Positions 22,276 through 34,738 are shown, numbered from the stretch's first letter. The stretch: DNA of 64,000 nucleotides from Megaleporinus macrocephalus (GCA_021613375.1 CM038702.1:26800349-26864348); one strand, 5' to 3'. Notes: generated by a model from the letters alone, not told the origin. Numbers and translations: made by a program.

Positions 22276-23154
22276 TAGGACACGTTTACAATGCAGATTA
22301 AACGGAGACAGAGATGATTTGTTTTATTATCCTGTGAATGTATTAAACTGCAACAGGTTTCAGACTCTATTTCATGTCTGTTCCTGCTAGGAAGCTGTAT
22401 AAAGGTGTTAAAGCTCTTACCAAATTACCACTTCACCAGGCACTGCAGTATGTCCTTTACTTTCTTTTCCCCTCATCCCTCTTTTTTCCTTCTCTCACTC
22501 TCTCCAACTGTGCTTCACACTCCACCATGTCAGTCCAACTCCACAGCAGCCACGAGCAACCCACCGCTTATCCCCTGCAGTAAGAGCCATCGCCTCCTGC
22601 CTGTTGGCAGGGCCTGCTGTATTCAGAGCCTGAATGCTGGCAGTTTTGGTTGGACTGGTACAGTTTTATTTTCAGGTGGTCTCAAGGCTCATTTTGTACA
22701 CTTCTGGCAGCAGGGATGGACTTTTGTCCTAATTGGCCTACCATAATCAGTCAGACACCAGCCATCCTTGAACCTCTCTTCATTTTGTACTGATTGGTTA
22801 TTGTATTTAAATGGATTGTACTGATTTTCCACATTTTCACATAAATAAGCAGTTAAGATTTTAATAGTAATTAAGAAATGTTTGATATGAAAAGCTCTAT
22901 TCTAGAGAAGAACCAGATGTGTAAAAAGGTAATGCTTCTGAAAGCTTCCTCACAGAAAGTCAATAAATGAAATAGTTATGAATATGATGCCAGAGACACA
23001 GAGTGGATCTCAGTACTGGAAATAAGCAATGCTTAACACTGCAACTGAGAGATGGCAACAAAACACTTTTCAAGTGAAGCTAAAACCAAATACAAAGCAA
23101 ATATTTTTAATCTTCTAGATGATGAATATTCATAACAGCAGCATTAAGTTCCAG
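22276..23154. other. Non-coding stretch without recognised features
   Basis: A pyrimidine-rich patch lies at 22460-22510. Open frames at 22374-22746 show no family resemblance. Confidence 0.45.
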
Positions 23155-23900
23155 TTTTATATTATGTTTACGTTCTTTTGTTACGTCCTGTGTTTTGTTC
23201 CCCTCTCTCTACCTTTTGTCTCTAATTAGGTGCTCCGTGATTGCCGTGTGACATCCTGTTTTCCCTGCTATGTGATTGGCTGATTCCATCGGCGCTGATT
23301 GTTAAAAGGCATCTGCTGCATCTGGAAGAGGGCGCGCCTTTTCTGATTTGGCTTGTTGGCCCGCCAGTTCAACAATTCATCGTTTTTTTTTGTTGTGAGG
23401 CCAAGAATTTGTTTGGGCCATTTTTGTAAGCAATTTTTTTTTTTTGAAGGATTGTTTGTTTGAAATTGTTTGCCTTTGTTTATGGTTAAAGTAGTTAGGA
23501 GAAGTGTTTTTATAATTTTGTTTATTTTCTTTTGTTAGTTTAGTTTAGTTTAGTTCCTTTTAGAGTTTTGTTTGTTATTTTGAGCCTTGGGGTCACCCTG
23601 AAGAAAGAAAAATCCTTCTTTTTCTCATATTGGGTACAAAATCTCAAAGCCAAGCGAAAAACAAAATCAAGAAATAAACAACAAACCTTGTAGTAGAAAT
23701 TGTGATTTTTTATTGCTGTTTTTTTTTTTTCCTTCATTAATTCAAACAAATTATATTGATCTGGTCTGGCAGCTGAGCGGGCAGTCTCGCTTTCTTTTTT
23801 GTTGCTTCTTACCCCTAGAAGAAGTAACACTTTTAGCATTTTGATAACTAACTCATAATATTGATTTTTTGTTGCTGCTGTTTTTTTTTGCAAAAGTACA
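23155..23900. repeat. T-rich block, possible decayed LTR remnant
   Basis: TTTACGTTCTTTTGTTACGT followed by CCTGTGTTTTGTTCCCC resembles the start of fish Gypsy-type LTRs, and a GAAATAAACAAC poly(A)-signal-like word occurs near 23666. Several T runs (23373, 23431, 23720, 23880) and GTTAGTTTAGTTTAGTTTAG at about 23535 follow. No matching LTR ends or target duplication are visible. Confidence 0.28.
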
Positions 23901-24099
23901 CTTTCTCTTAATTTTATTTATATTTGATAATGTAGTTGATTTGTAAAATTAGAGGATTAATACAATTAATCACATCAACATAATTGTAAGCAAAAATTAG
24001 TTAACTGAAAGAAAAAAAAATATTACATACACATCCTATTCAGTGTGTGTATGTCTCTCTGTGTTTGTGGATAGACAGTACAGCCAACAGTTAGAGCAG
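23901..24099. other. AT-rich spacer
   Basis: AT-rich with no recognised feature. Confidence 0.4.
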
Positions 24100-24500
24100 C
24101 ACACTGGGAATACTCCCAAAATTCCCAATGGACAGCCTATCCCTGCTTGGCAGAGAAATGGATCTGGCACAGCTTTTTTGTGTGTCTAAATGTGGCGGCT
24201 GCCAAATCACCCAGATGATAACCTCCAGTTATGTAGCTGGGCGAGGTACTGCAGGGGTGTACTGTAGGTCCATTTCTGTTGCGTGTTATTTCATCATCTG
24301 CCGAACCCCACACCATGGCATGAATTAAAAACGAGGGCTGTTTTTTCAGCACGACTTAAAAGAACTCTTGGGTCTCTGTCTTCGCATTTACATTCAGAGC
24401 TCAATGAAGCGTTTAATTATCAATTACATCCACTTAGTAAGAACTGACGTCCGTTTGTCACCGTGATGTGCCACTTCGGTTATATCTGCCGCATGTTAAG
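24100..24500. promoter_or_regulatory. Candidate conserved non-coding block
   Basis: Repeat-free, GC-balanced and complex, with TCACCCAGATGATAACCTCC near 24207 and CGTTTAATTATCAATTACAT near 24410. Open frames on both strands (24128-24328, 24137-24352) look random. Candidate only. Confidence 0.2.
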
Positions 24501-26019
24501 GCATAAATACATTCATAATGCAATCAACGAAAGGCAGCACAGCTTTGACATCCACAGCAGAAGTTCCATGATTAGTGAATTTGCTAAATCTCAAGTGATG
24601 AATCAAAAGATGAACATATGCCAAATTAAACACACGAAAGTCATATGCTCCAGTTCAGGAATGGAACACTTCTACTGTATAAGGCCATCACAATTAATGA
24701 AAACCAAAACAAACACTATACAAAACAAAAGAAAACGAAATAGAATTGTGGTAAGAAATAGTTCTGCTTTTTTTTCAGAAAGCATCGTTATAGCATTGTT
24801 ATAGTAATATTGATAGAATGCTTTAAAAACGTTTCCTAAAGTTTCCTAAATGGTTCTTAACTTTGGCATATTGTGGTTGGGAAAAAACTTTACATTGGTA
24901 TTTTGTGGAACTGAAACATTATAAAAATGGCTCTTTTATCATTGGCAGTTTCTTTAGGGAACAGGGTTCCTCTGCAGCATCACTTTGTGGGTACGCATAT
25001 TTGGAAAACTGTATCTCCCGTGTGGGGTTTTGCAGGGTGTCTCTATAGAGCAAGGGCAGCGGAGCTGGAACTGGATGCAGGTCCATTACCTCTCTGATTG
25101 GTCCTGCGAGTGAGGGATGGCAAGAGTGACTTTGGGAAAGAGCTTTTCCTCTCACTCCTGATGCACTGGTTGGTTAGCTTAATGCGTTCTCCCATTGGGC
25201 AGGTGATAAAGCAGCCATTCAGACTCAAATCTCAAGCCTCAGATTAAAAGTGTGTGACAAATGCACTCTCTTAGGACGAGTCTAACGACAAACACTTCAG
25301 GCAAGCTCAGGAACAAACCTGCACCTTAGACTGTTTACTAAAGCTTAGCACTGGAGCACTTAGCTTTGGGTAAAGCAAGAGTTTCAAGACGCATGCACAC
25401 AATTTTCCACCTTTACTCTAAATGTAGGCCATCAGCCAAGAAACGTCTGCTGCCTGAAGTTTGCTTCCCTAATTTTACCGCTGGGACTGCAAGGCTAAAA
25501 GCAAATTAGAATCGTACAAACTACATACCTAAATAATCACACACTTGCTTTAAACTATGTTAAGTCACCCAGTAATCTCAGATAGATTATATGGTTTCTC
25601 ACACTATATCATATACTGTTCCTATGAGCATAGCTAAAAACAGCAGCAGACATCTTGAAGGCAGAATCTTTGTCTTTTATCAACATAAGCAGCCTGTTTG
25701 AGATGACTGAACAACTCAACACAGTTTGAGGCAAGAGTGATGATTTAAAGCCTAACTAGCTGCTACATGTTGTTCTGGAGAGAATACATTTCACAAGCAA
25801 AACTTCACATAGAGTTCACTTTGCACCATCAACCAAAAGGGCTGACCTTAGCAGCACTGAAAGTCCAACACAAAGGAGGCACTGGTAGTAGTGTATAAGC
25901 ACAAACCTTAGCTATTCTACTTGACAGCCTATGTACACATAAGAAGAGGGATTATGGTACGCAGTCATGGAGGCTCCATTTGATGGCATCCCTACTGAAA
26001 AATCTGTTTTAAGCTGGTC
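24501..26019. other. Non-coding stretch without recognised features
   Basis: Several chance open frames of 60-110 codons occur, none with domain-like features. No arrays. Confidence 0.45.
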
Positions 26020-26425
26020 TGTGCTGTGCTGGTTTAGGCAGGCACAGTGCTGGTTTGGTGCTGGTTTGCTGGTTTAGGCTGGTCCCCCAGCTGGTTATGC
26101 TGGCTTACCAGCAGACCAGCACACCAGCATTTAAAATGTATGCTGACTTTGCTGGTAGGGTTTCTTTTAGCAGGGATCTTTAATTTATCTTGATGTTTTT
26201 ACAGTTTGCTGCATTGAAATTTAGTAGCCTACTAACTGCCAGGTTAGCTGCTTGGCTTTGTCATGCTGGTTGATCGGCATACCAGCATCCCAATCACCCC
26301 GTATACTGGGTTTGTAGGTGATCAGCATATTAATATAGATTGCTGCTGACCAGCATACCAACATCCAAAACACAACATATGGTGGCTGTATTAGTGATCA
26401 GCTACTCTGGTTTATGCTGGCAAGG
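26020..26425. repeat. Degenerate CTGGTTTATGCTGGT-type repeat with inverted copies
   Basis: GCTGGTTTAGGCAGGCACAG, TGCTGGTTTGCTGGTTTAGG and CAGCTGGTTATGCTGGCTTA occur in one orientation and ACCAGCAGACCAGCACACCA in the other, so the block at 26030-26130 can fold back. Further decayed copies run to about 26420. Short relatives lie at 34688-34735, 35128-35165, 40325-40360 and 51828-51862. Confidence 0.65.
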
Positions 26426-26740
26426 TACTTGTTAGCCGCATCACCCTTGCAGCTTCAGTGTAAAACTAAAGAAACACACGTCAAACACATCTTGGCTGAT
26501 CAACTAGATTTAGTGGTGGAACTGTGTACACCTGATTTTCCAATGAGCTTTTACTTTAAACCAATGCTGTGCTGGAGTTGGCTGATAGGATGTAAAGTTC
26601 ACCTCTAATGATTATCCAAGGCAGGCTTTAGGCATCTGGCGTTCGTGAAGGGCATCAGTCAGAGATAATCAGTTTGAAAAGGGCCAGAGCAGGAAGAGGC
26701 TAATCGCATGTAATTGTTTTGTCAAACAACAGATCACATG
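26426..26740. other. Non-coding stretch without recognised features
   Basis: No recognised feature. Confidence 0.4.
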
Positions 26741-27215
26741 CATAAAAAAGGCAAAGAAAAAGAAAAGAAAAGCAAAGAAAAGTTTAGTCAGAACAAGAGA
26801 ACAAGCTTTGCATTGATGCTAGGGCTCCTAATCAATAGTATTAATCAATAACAGAGCACAAGATAGAAAGCAAAGGAAAAAGACTCCAGCACAGACAAAG
26901 TGAAATAGAGAGAGACAAAGAGAAAGAGGTGCAACAGACAAAGAGAGAAAGAGAACAGAGTGAATGAGAGAGAAAAAAATAAAGACGGGTTAGAATAAAA
27001 GACAGAGAAAGAAACATGTAGGTAAAGGAGTAGAAGAAAAGGAGGACAGGGGACATAGAAAGAGAAATAGAAAAAGAAAGGAATGAGAGTGGGAGACATA
27101 CTATATAAACACAAAAGAAAGAGGGAGACAAAATAAATAGCAAGAAAGAAAGAAAAAAAACAAAATAATGAAAGTAAATGAGGAAACAGAAGGAAAGAGG
27201 GAGGAAAGACTTGGC
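26741..27215. repeat. Long purine-rich tract (plus strand)
   Basis: About 470 bp dominated by A and G in AGAGAAAG/AAAGAAAAAG words. Minus-strand phenylalanine/leucine/serine-rich frames across it are composition artefacts. Confidence 0.85.
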
Positions 27216-27339
27216 TAGCGTGCAAACTCAATCAGGGCTTTTGGATGATGGTACAGTGAAGAGAGTTGCTTCTGTTGGTCAGCCATGCAGAAAATGACCA
27301 CACCAACTGTAGCAGCCCTGGACAACAATGTGGTTAAAC

Positions 27340-27387
27340 CCTCACTGACCACTTTATTAGAAACACCTACTATATAGCTCCACTACA
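27340..27387 (+). repeat. Single unit of the 42-bp family beside a fold-back element
   Basis: CACTGACCACTTTATTAGAA then ACACCTACTATATAGCTCCA is one unit of the minisatellite found at 12986 and 17798, here not tandem. It directly abuts the left end of the element at 27388. Confidence 0.8.
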
Positions 27388-28013
27388 TACACAGATCAGC
27401 CACAATATTAAAACCACCTCCACTTACCATTTGGGAGAACGTTGTAGTTCTACAATTACAAACTGTAGTTCATCTGACTCTCTGTAGACTTTGTTATCCA
27501 GATAATTGCAGTGCTCATTCTCAGCACTGCAGTGACACTGATGTGGTGGTGGTGTGTTAGTGTGTGTTGTGCTGGTACAAGTGTATCAGATACAGCAGTG
27601 CTGCTGGAGAACATTGTGTCCACTCACTGTCCACTCTATTAGACACTCCACCTTTTAGAATTAACATCAGAGATGATAGCTCATGTGTTATTGGACAGCG
27701 TTGGTCATCAGAGGTCACAGGACGCCGGCCACAGAACACTGTTGTCTGGATAGTTTTGGTTGTTGCACTGTTCTCAGCAGTGACAATGAGGTGTTTAAAA
27801 CTTTAGCAGCACTGCTTTGTCTGATCCACTCACACCAGCACAGCACAACATACACTAACACACCACCACCAGTGTCAGTGCAGCGCAGAGAATGACCCGT
27901 CTCCCAAATAATATCTGCTCTCTGGTGGTCCTGTGGGGGTCCTGACCACTGAAGAACAAAATATACAGAGAAACAGGTGGATTACTGTTTTAATGAATTG
28001 GCTGATCGATGTA
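27388..28013. mobile_element. Fold-back non-autonomous transposon, copy A (626 bp)
   Basis: The ends are inverted repeats: left TACACAGATCAGCCACAATA then TTAAAACCACC; right, reverse-complemented, TACATCGATCAGCCAATTCA then TTAAAAC. Subterminal segments are also inverted to each other, for example CATTCTCAGCACTGCAGTGA (about 27516) against the reverse of CAGTGCAGCGCAGAGAATG (about 27878), so the element is a large imperfect palindrome. An internal stretch CACTGTCCACTCTATTAGAC (about 27621) resembles the 42-bp unit. No transposase is encoded. The same family is at 39082-39704. Confidence 0.8.
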
Positions 28014-28090
28014 GCTGTACAATTACAAACAGTAGCACTGTCCTCCTCTCGGTCCATCACTGGTCAATTTCTCACCACAGGACCGCTCAT
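28014..28090. repeat. Relic of the fold-back family right of copy A
   Basis: TGTACAATTACAAACAGTAG then CCATCACTGGTCAATTTCTC resembles segments in the relics at 42283, 50690 and 62815, so copy A sits next to, or inside, an older related element. Confidence 0.5.
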
Positions 28091-28555
28091 GAGAGAGAAA
28101 GTGAGTCATAACCAATGTGAAAGACAGAGAGTAAACCCTGATACACAGATACATACCAAGAGAACTAAAAGAAATGATTGAAGGGAGAGAAAGAGAGACA
28201 GAATAAAAATAGACTAAAAACAGAGAGACAAAAAAGTCAGAGAGAGGGGGGAGAGGAAAGAGAAAAATATTGACAGAGTGAGAGAAACAAAAAGGTCAAA
28301 AGAGAAAAAAGGAAAAAAAGAAAGCAAGAGAGATATATAACAGGAAAGAGAGATGGACATTGAAACTGTAACAGAAATAGAGAAGAAAAAAGGAGACTAA
28401 GACAGAAATAAGAGAAAAATATGGATATATAATAAAAAAGAAGAAAAAGAAACTAAGCTGTGTATATATAGAGAGAGATAGAAGAAAAAGAGCAAAAGAG
28501 AGAAAAGAGAGAAAACAAAAGAGGGGAGAGCAAGAGAGTGAGTATTGAGGGTCAT
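28091..28555. repeat. Long purine-rich tract (plus strand)
   Basis: About 460 bp almost entirely of A and G. The second such tract within 1.4 kb, separated from 26741-27215 by copy A and its flanks. Confidence 0.85.
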
Positions 28556-29375
28556 GTAAACTCTGTATGAAAGTCACTGTGTTAGTAAGTGTGTGTTAAA
28601 GCGTGTGCTGACCGCAGCGTGGTGTGTTTTGGGGTTGTTACAGATAAGACAGTTGAAAATTGCTTCACAGTAAGAATAAACTAACAGTCATAATGAGGAC
28701 CCTTGTTTTGATCCAGAGGAAGCTCTAACGGTATAATTACACTACAATGAAATGGAAAAAAAGAAGAAATGAACTAAATTAAACCCGTGAATGAGAATAA
28801 ATTGTTCGCTCGTGCTGCATCAAACAATTAACAGCACTTTATTAACTTTATTGGATTGTGAGATGGTTATCAGACAACTGCCAAGAAAAAATCTTAACAC
28901 GCAGCAGCAACCCTACGTCTTATTCTTTAATTCTTTCATTTACATAATCAAAAAAGCGAGCGTTATCTTAAAAGGAACAGCAGAAAGATTAAGCAACGAT
29001 ACATACTGCATACTGATGCCTTCCACTAACGATAGCTGTGCAGAACGGACACTAATTTGCATAGGAAATTGTATTTTGCACTAAAGTGTTTGGTTTGTGT
29101 TAATTGTCCTCACTTTGTAAACAGCAATGTCCTACATAAAGCTTTTAAACAGCCTCCTCTTGTAGAGTTTTATTTTATTGACTTTCTTATTTTATTGTAT
29201 TTTTTTACAGAGCGTCTAAAAGCAATCTGTTCATTTACCTACAATGTATGCAGCATAGATTACAGTTCCATAGTCATATGATGTCACCGTATGCCAACAG
29301 ATATATTTCATCATTTTATATACAAATTGGCATCTAAAATCCTTTCTGAGACAGCAAGGAAAACATGTGCTCATG
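28556..29375. other. Non-coding stretch without recognised features
   Basis: AT-rich, unique-looking. Open frames at 28791-29084 and 29057-29281 show no family features. Confidence 0.45.
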
Positions 29376-32300
29376 ACCCGATTACTACAAAGTCTCTGCC
29401 TTGTCTCAGACCCGATTACTACAAAGTCTCAGCCTTGTCTCAGACCCGATTACTACAAAGTCTCAGCCTTGTCTCAGACCTGATTACTTCAAAGTCTCAG
29501 CCTTGTCTCAGACCTGATTACTTCAAAGTCTCAGCCTTGTCTCAGACCCGATTACTTCAAAGTCTCAGCCTTGTCTCAGACCCTATTACTACAAAGTCTC
29601 AGCCTTGTCTCAGACCTGATTACTTCAAAGTCTCAGCCTTGTCTCAGACCCGATTACTACAAAGTCCCAACCTTGTCTCGGACTTGATTATCATAAAGTC
29701 TCAACCTTGCGTCAGACTCGATTACTCCAAAGTCTCAACCTTGTCTCAGCCTCGATTACCACAAAGTCTCTGCCTTGACTCGGACTCCATTACTACAAAG
29801 TCTCTGCCTTAACTCAGACTCGATTACTACAAAGTCAACCTTGCATCAGACTTGATTACTACAAAGTGTCAACCTTGTCTCGGACTCGATTAATACAAAG
29901 TCTTAGACTTGCGTCAGACTAGATTACTCCAAAGTCTCAACCTTGTCTCGGACACGATTACTAGAAAGTCTCAACCTAGTCTCGGACACGATTACTACAA
30001 AGTCTCAACCTTGCGTCAGACTCGGTTACTCCAAAGTCTCAACCTTGTCTCGGACTCGATTACTACAAAGTCTCAACCTTGTCTCGGACTCGATTATCAT
30101 AAAGTCTCAACCTTGCGTCAGACTCGATTACTCCAAAGTCTCAACCTTGTCTCGGACTCGATTACCACAAAGTCTCTGCCTTGACTCGGACTCGATTACT
30201 GCAAAGTCAACCTTGCATCAGACTTGATTACTACAAAGTCTCTGCCTAGACTTGGACTCAGTTATTACAAAGTCTCGGCCTTGCCTCAGACTCGATTATT
30301 ACAAAGTCTCGGCCTTGTCTCAGACTTGATTACTACAAAGTCAACCTTGCATCAGACTTGATTACTACAAAGTCTCTGCCTTGACTTGGACTCAGTTATT
30401 ACAAAGTCTCGGCCTTGCCTCAGACTTGATTACTACAAAGTCTCTGCCTTGACTTGGACTCAGTTATTACAAAGTCTCGGCCTTGTCTCAGACTCGATTA
30501 CTACAAAGTCAACCTTGCATCAGACTTGATTTACTACAAAGTCTCTGCCTTGACTTGGACTCAGTTATTACAAAGTCTCGGCCTTGCCTCAGACTCGATT
30601 ACTACAAAGTCTCTGCCTTGACTTGGACTCAGTTATTACAAAGTCTCGGCCTTGTCTCAGACTCCATTACTACAAAGTCAACCTTGCATCAGACTTGATT
30701 ACTACAAAGTCTCAACCTTGTCTCTGACTCGATTACTACAAAGTCCCAACCTTGTCTCGGACTCGATTATCATAAAGTCTCAACCTTGCGTCAGACTCGA
30801 TTACTCCAAAGTCTCAACCTTGTCTCAGACTCGATTACCACAAAGTCTCTGCCTTAACTCGGACTCAATTACTACAAAGTTTCTGCCTTGACTTGGACTC
30901 GATTACTACAAAGTCTCTGCCTTGTCTCAGACTCGATTACTACAAAGTCTCAGCCTTGTCTCAGACCCGATTACTACAAAGTCTCAGCCTTGTCTCAGAC
31001 CTGATTACTTCAAAGTCTCAGCCTTGTCTCAGACCCGATTACTACAAAGTCTCAGCCTTGTCTCAGACCTGATTACTTCAAAGTCCCAACCTTGTCTCGG
31101 ACTTGATTATCATAAAGTCTCAACCTTGCGTCAGACTCGATTACTCCAAAGTCTCAACCTTGTCTCAGCCTCGATTACCACAAAGTCTCTGCCTTGACTC
31201 GGACTCCATTACTACAAAGTCTCTGCCTTAACTCAGACTCGATTACTACAAAGTCAACCTTGCATCAGACTTGATTACTACAAAGTGTCAACCTTGTCTC
31301 GGACTCGATTATACAAAGTCTTAGACTTGCGTCAGACTAGATTACTCCAAAGTCTCAACCTTGTCTCGGACACGATTACTAGAAAGTCTCAACCTAGTCT
31401 CGGACACGATTACTACAAAGTCTCAACCTTGCGTCAGACTCGGTTACTCCAAAGTCTCAACCTTGTCTCGGACTCGATTACTACAAAGTCTCAACCTTGT
31501 CTCGGACTCGATTATCATAAAGTCTCAACCTTGCGTCAGACTCGATTACTCCAAAGTCTCAACCTTGTCTCGGACTCGATTACCACAAAGTCTCTGCCTT
31601 GACACGGACTCGATTACTGCAAAGTCAACCTTGCATCAGACTTGATTACTACAAAGTCTCTGCCTAGACTTGGACTCAGTTATTACAAAGTCTCGGCCTT
31701 GCCTCAGACTCGATTATTACAAAGTCTCGGCCTTGTCTCAGACTTGATTACTACAAAGTCAACCTTGCATCAGACTTGATTACTACAAAGTCTTCTGCCT
31801 TGACTTGGACTCAGTTATTACAAAGTCTCGCCTTGCCTCAGGACTTGATTACTACAAAGTCTCTGCCTTGACTTGGACTGCAGTTATTACAAAGTCTCTG
31901 CCTTGTCTCAGACTCGATTACTACAAAGGTCAACCTTGCATCAGACTTGATTTACTACAAAGTCTCTGCCTTGACTTGGACTCAGTTATTACAAAGTCTC
32001 GGCCTTGCCTCAGACTCGATTACTACAAAGTCTCTGCTTGACTTGGACTCAGTTATTACAAAGTCTCGGCCTTGTCTCAGACTCCATTACTACAAAGTCA
32101 ACCTTGCATCAGACTTGATTACTACAAAGTCTCAACCTTGTCTCTGACTCGATTACTACAAAGTCCCAACCTTGTCTCGGACTCGATTATCATAAAGTCT
32201 CAACCTTGCGTCAGACTCGATTACTCCAAAGTCTCAACCTTGTCTCAGACTCGATTACCACAAAGTCTCTGCCTTAACTCGGACTCAATTACTACAAAGT

Positions 32301-32733
32301 CTCTGCCTTGACTTGGACTCGATTACTACAAAGTCTCTGCCTTGTCTCAGACTCGATTACTACAAAGTCTCTGCCTTGTCTCAGACTCGATTACTACAAA
32401 GTCAACCTTGCATCAGACTTGATTTCTACAAAGTTGATTTCAACCTTGTCTCGGACTCGATTAATACAAAGTCTCAGACTTGCGTCAGACTATATTACTC
32501 CAAAGTCTCAACCTTGTCTCGGACACGATTACTAGAAAGTCTCAACCTAGTCTCAGACACAATTACTACAAAGTCTCAACCTTGCGTCAGACTCGGTTAC
32601 TACAAAGTCTCAACCTTGTCTCGGACTCGATTACTACAAAGTCTCAACCTTGTCTCGGACTCGATTATCATAAAGTCTCAACTTTGCGTCAGACTTGATT
32701 ACTCCAAAGTCTCAACCTTGTCTCGGACTCGAT
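29376..32733. repeat. 34-bp minisatellite, about 98 copies, with 1.42-kb higher-order period
   Basis: The consensus unit is GATTACTACAAAGTCTCAAC followed by CTTGTCTCGGACTC (34 bp). Variants include a short form AAGTCAACCTTGCATCAGAC and types with ATTATCATAAAGTC or CAGTTATTACAAAG. Rare variants recur 1418-1420 bp apart: CTTAGACTTGCG at 29902 and 31320, GTCCCAACCTTG with ACTTGATTATC at 29664 and 31083, ACTCCATTACTAC at 30661 and 32081. Two long copies are followed by a shortened third. The unit lacks stops in all three plus frames and 34 is not a multiple of three, so every frame cycles through the same three peptides; the many open frames here are artefacts. Confidence 0.97.
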
Positions 32734-33339
32734 AGTCCGATCAATAGACCATCAATCAGCTATAGCTATAATTGTGGAGAATCACATGCTTTCTGTAAAA
32801 GAAACTTTACTTACAGTAACAAAACCTTACCATGAACGTGTTATGGTGGATATCTTATGCTCTCATGAGTTATTAGAACTGAGAGTCAAGTAATGTCATG
32901 TTATCACTACCTGTAACTGCCATGATAGGTGACATAATGTTTGAGATTACGACGGCTAACTAGAGCGCAGCATGATATAAGCTGTCATGACATCAAACAC
33001 TATGACATATTACTTAACATGGTCTGTCAGGACAGGGAGTTTTGTTTATTGTCTTATTTAAATGGACCTCCACCCACAAATATATATGTACAAATAGAAA
33101 TTATAAATATATTTAGTGTGCATTCATTTCACCACTGTCCACATTTCAGACTGCCATTTTAAGCATCTATAAACCAAATGAACTAAATAACTGTATATAG
33201 TCTTTTCCATCATTCATACACATATACACACACATATACTGGCGGAACAGGACAGAATCATCCTTTTTCCCCCTTGTATGTGTGTGTGCGCGTGTGCGAG
33301 TGTGTGTAAAGTGAAGTAAGATAAGAATAAGCCGTCGTA
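32734..33339. other. Non-coding stretch without recognised features
   Basis: AT-rich sequence with a short TG-rich patch at 33277-33308. No coding signal. Confidence 0.45.
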
Positions 33340-33700
33340 GGTCTCTCCTGTCCTGTGGCAGGTTTTAACTTCGCTGAAGGCAATCTCCAGAGTAATAGCA
33401 ATGGAAAAGTTATTAACCCTGCTTTACTGTGAGGCCACTGCTACTCTATTTAGCCCATGCACAAAGATTTCCTCCTTTTTCAATTACCTCTCTCAGAGGG
33501 GGAAAAGCCCTAAATATGACAGCTTTGTTGCTCGCAAGATGCATATAAGGGCAGCAATTTTGTAGCTTCTGGAAATGAGTGACCCTTGTGGCTTCCCGTA
33601 CTGTGCACAGCTTTTCAATACAATTTGAATTTCCATCCAAGTTGAAAATGCACAAAGGGGATTAGAACCAACTGCCCATTCGTCTTCATTCAAAACAAAC
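33340..33700. promoter_or_regulatory. Candidate conserved non-coding element, copy 1 of an ancient pair
   Basis: Complex and repeat-free. The part 33474-33585 (CTTTTTCAATTACCTCTCTC, AGCCCTAAATATGACAGC, AGCAATTTTGTAGCTTCTGG) resembles 35255-35355 in order and spacing. Shared blocks in an otherwise diverged pair suggest constraint. Confidence 0.3.
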
Positions 33701-34684
33701 CAGATATGGCATCTCAGCCTTATTGAGAATTGCTATTGCTGATGCAGTCGCTAAATTGTTTCTTTATTTTTTTTTTTTTTTGAGGCTTTAGTCATGTGTT
33801 CTGTAAAACCCAATAGCAACATTGCTTTAAACTTTTTGACCCAAACGAGAGAATTGAGACCAAACTAGGACCCAAGATCTGGTCTCAAAAGTGGAGAAAT
33901 ATTGGTTATATATTGTTTGGCTATTTTTATACAAATAGAAATAACAGCATTTTATTTTACTAACTGGCAGAATCAGCAGAACTTACTCTCTTATATATGT
34001 CCTGTCCATCATATCAGCTTTATTGTTTTGATTGGTAGGAAGCTTGATTATTTTTAAAAGATTTATATTGCATGTCCTGCTAGTGTATGAAAAATTATTT
34101 AAAAATAAAACAAAAAGGAAACATTTTTTACACATTATACTGCTCTGTTCAGACCTGATCTGTTTGTTTTGTCACTCTGAGAATGTCTTGTTCACCGTGT
34201 CTTATTTAAATGGGCTCCATCCACAACTAACCATAAATACACAACTTACAAACAAAAATACAAAAAAATACTTTTATTAAATCATTGACTAACACTGAGG
34301 TTATAGCTGCAGCACTAAAAACAAGAAAATAAACCACATGACATCCATGACATCATAGTTCTGATTGGCCATCCTCCACAATCAAAATACAACTGAATGA
34401 ATTTTGTTTAGGCAAACAATTCTCATCATGCGGTGACTTTGTTTGCAACCCAAATTGGGTCACAAAAGTGAAATATACTGTTTTCAACTAAGAGCAGCAG
34501 CCTGGTTGAAGTGGAGGAAAAAGAGAATCTGAGAAGTTGAGGCTTCTTGGTTGATATCGTAGGAGACAAATCCATCTGTCCAAATCCAGTTTAATGAGTT
34601 AATGTAGGTTTCTGTGCTGAATGCTGTGTTTGATTAATGATTATTTATTTAATTAAGGAAGGTGAGTTGAGTTTTTAACATTTT
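33701..34684. other. Non-coding stretch without recognised features
   Basis: A T run lies at 33767-33781. The phrase GTCTTATTTAAATGG occurs twice (about 33052 and 34199), each followed by a C-rich word, perhaps a decayed duplication. No coding. Confidence 0.4.
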
Positions 34685-34735
34685 TTCATGCTGGTCTAAG
34701 CTGTTCCATGCTAGTTGGGGCTGGTTTGGCATACA
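34685..34735. repeat. Short CTGGT-type repeat fragment
   Basis: CATGCTGGTCTAAGCTGTTC then CATGCTAGTTGGGGCTGG belongs to the degenerate family at 26020-26425. Confidence 0.55.
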
Positions 34736-34738
34736 AAC

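Noticed and set aside
22405..22746. 113-codon plus-strand open frame
   Set aside because: Starts in a pyrimidine-rich patch and has no protein-like features; probably chance.
26841..27231. Hydrophobic leucine/serine/phenylalanine-rich frames that look like membrane proteins
   Set aside because: They arise from reading purine-rich tracts on the opposite strand; the same happens at 28296, 37668, 41393, 52440 and 61443.
29291..32735. Many overlapping plus-strand open frames coding for a repetitive KVSTLSQTRLLQS-like peptide
   Set aside because: They follow from a stop-free 34-bp unit read in all three frames; all three frames are open alike, there is no splice or start context, and unit indels shift the frame freely.
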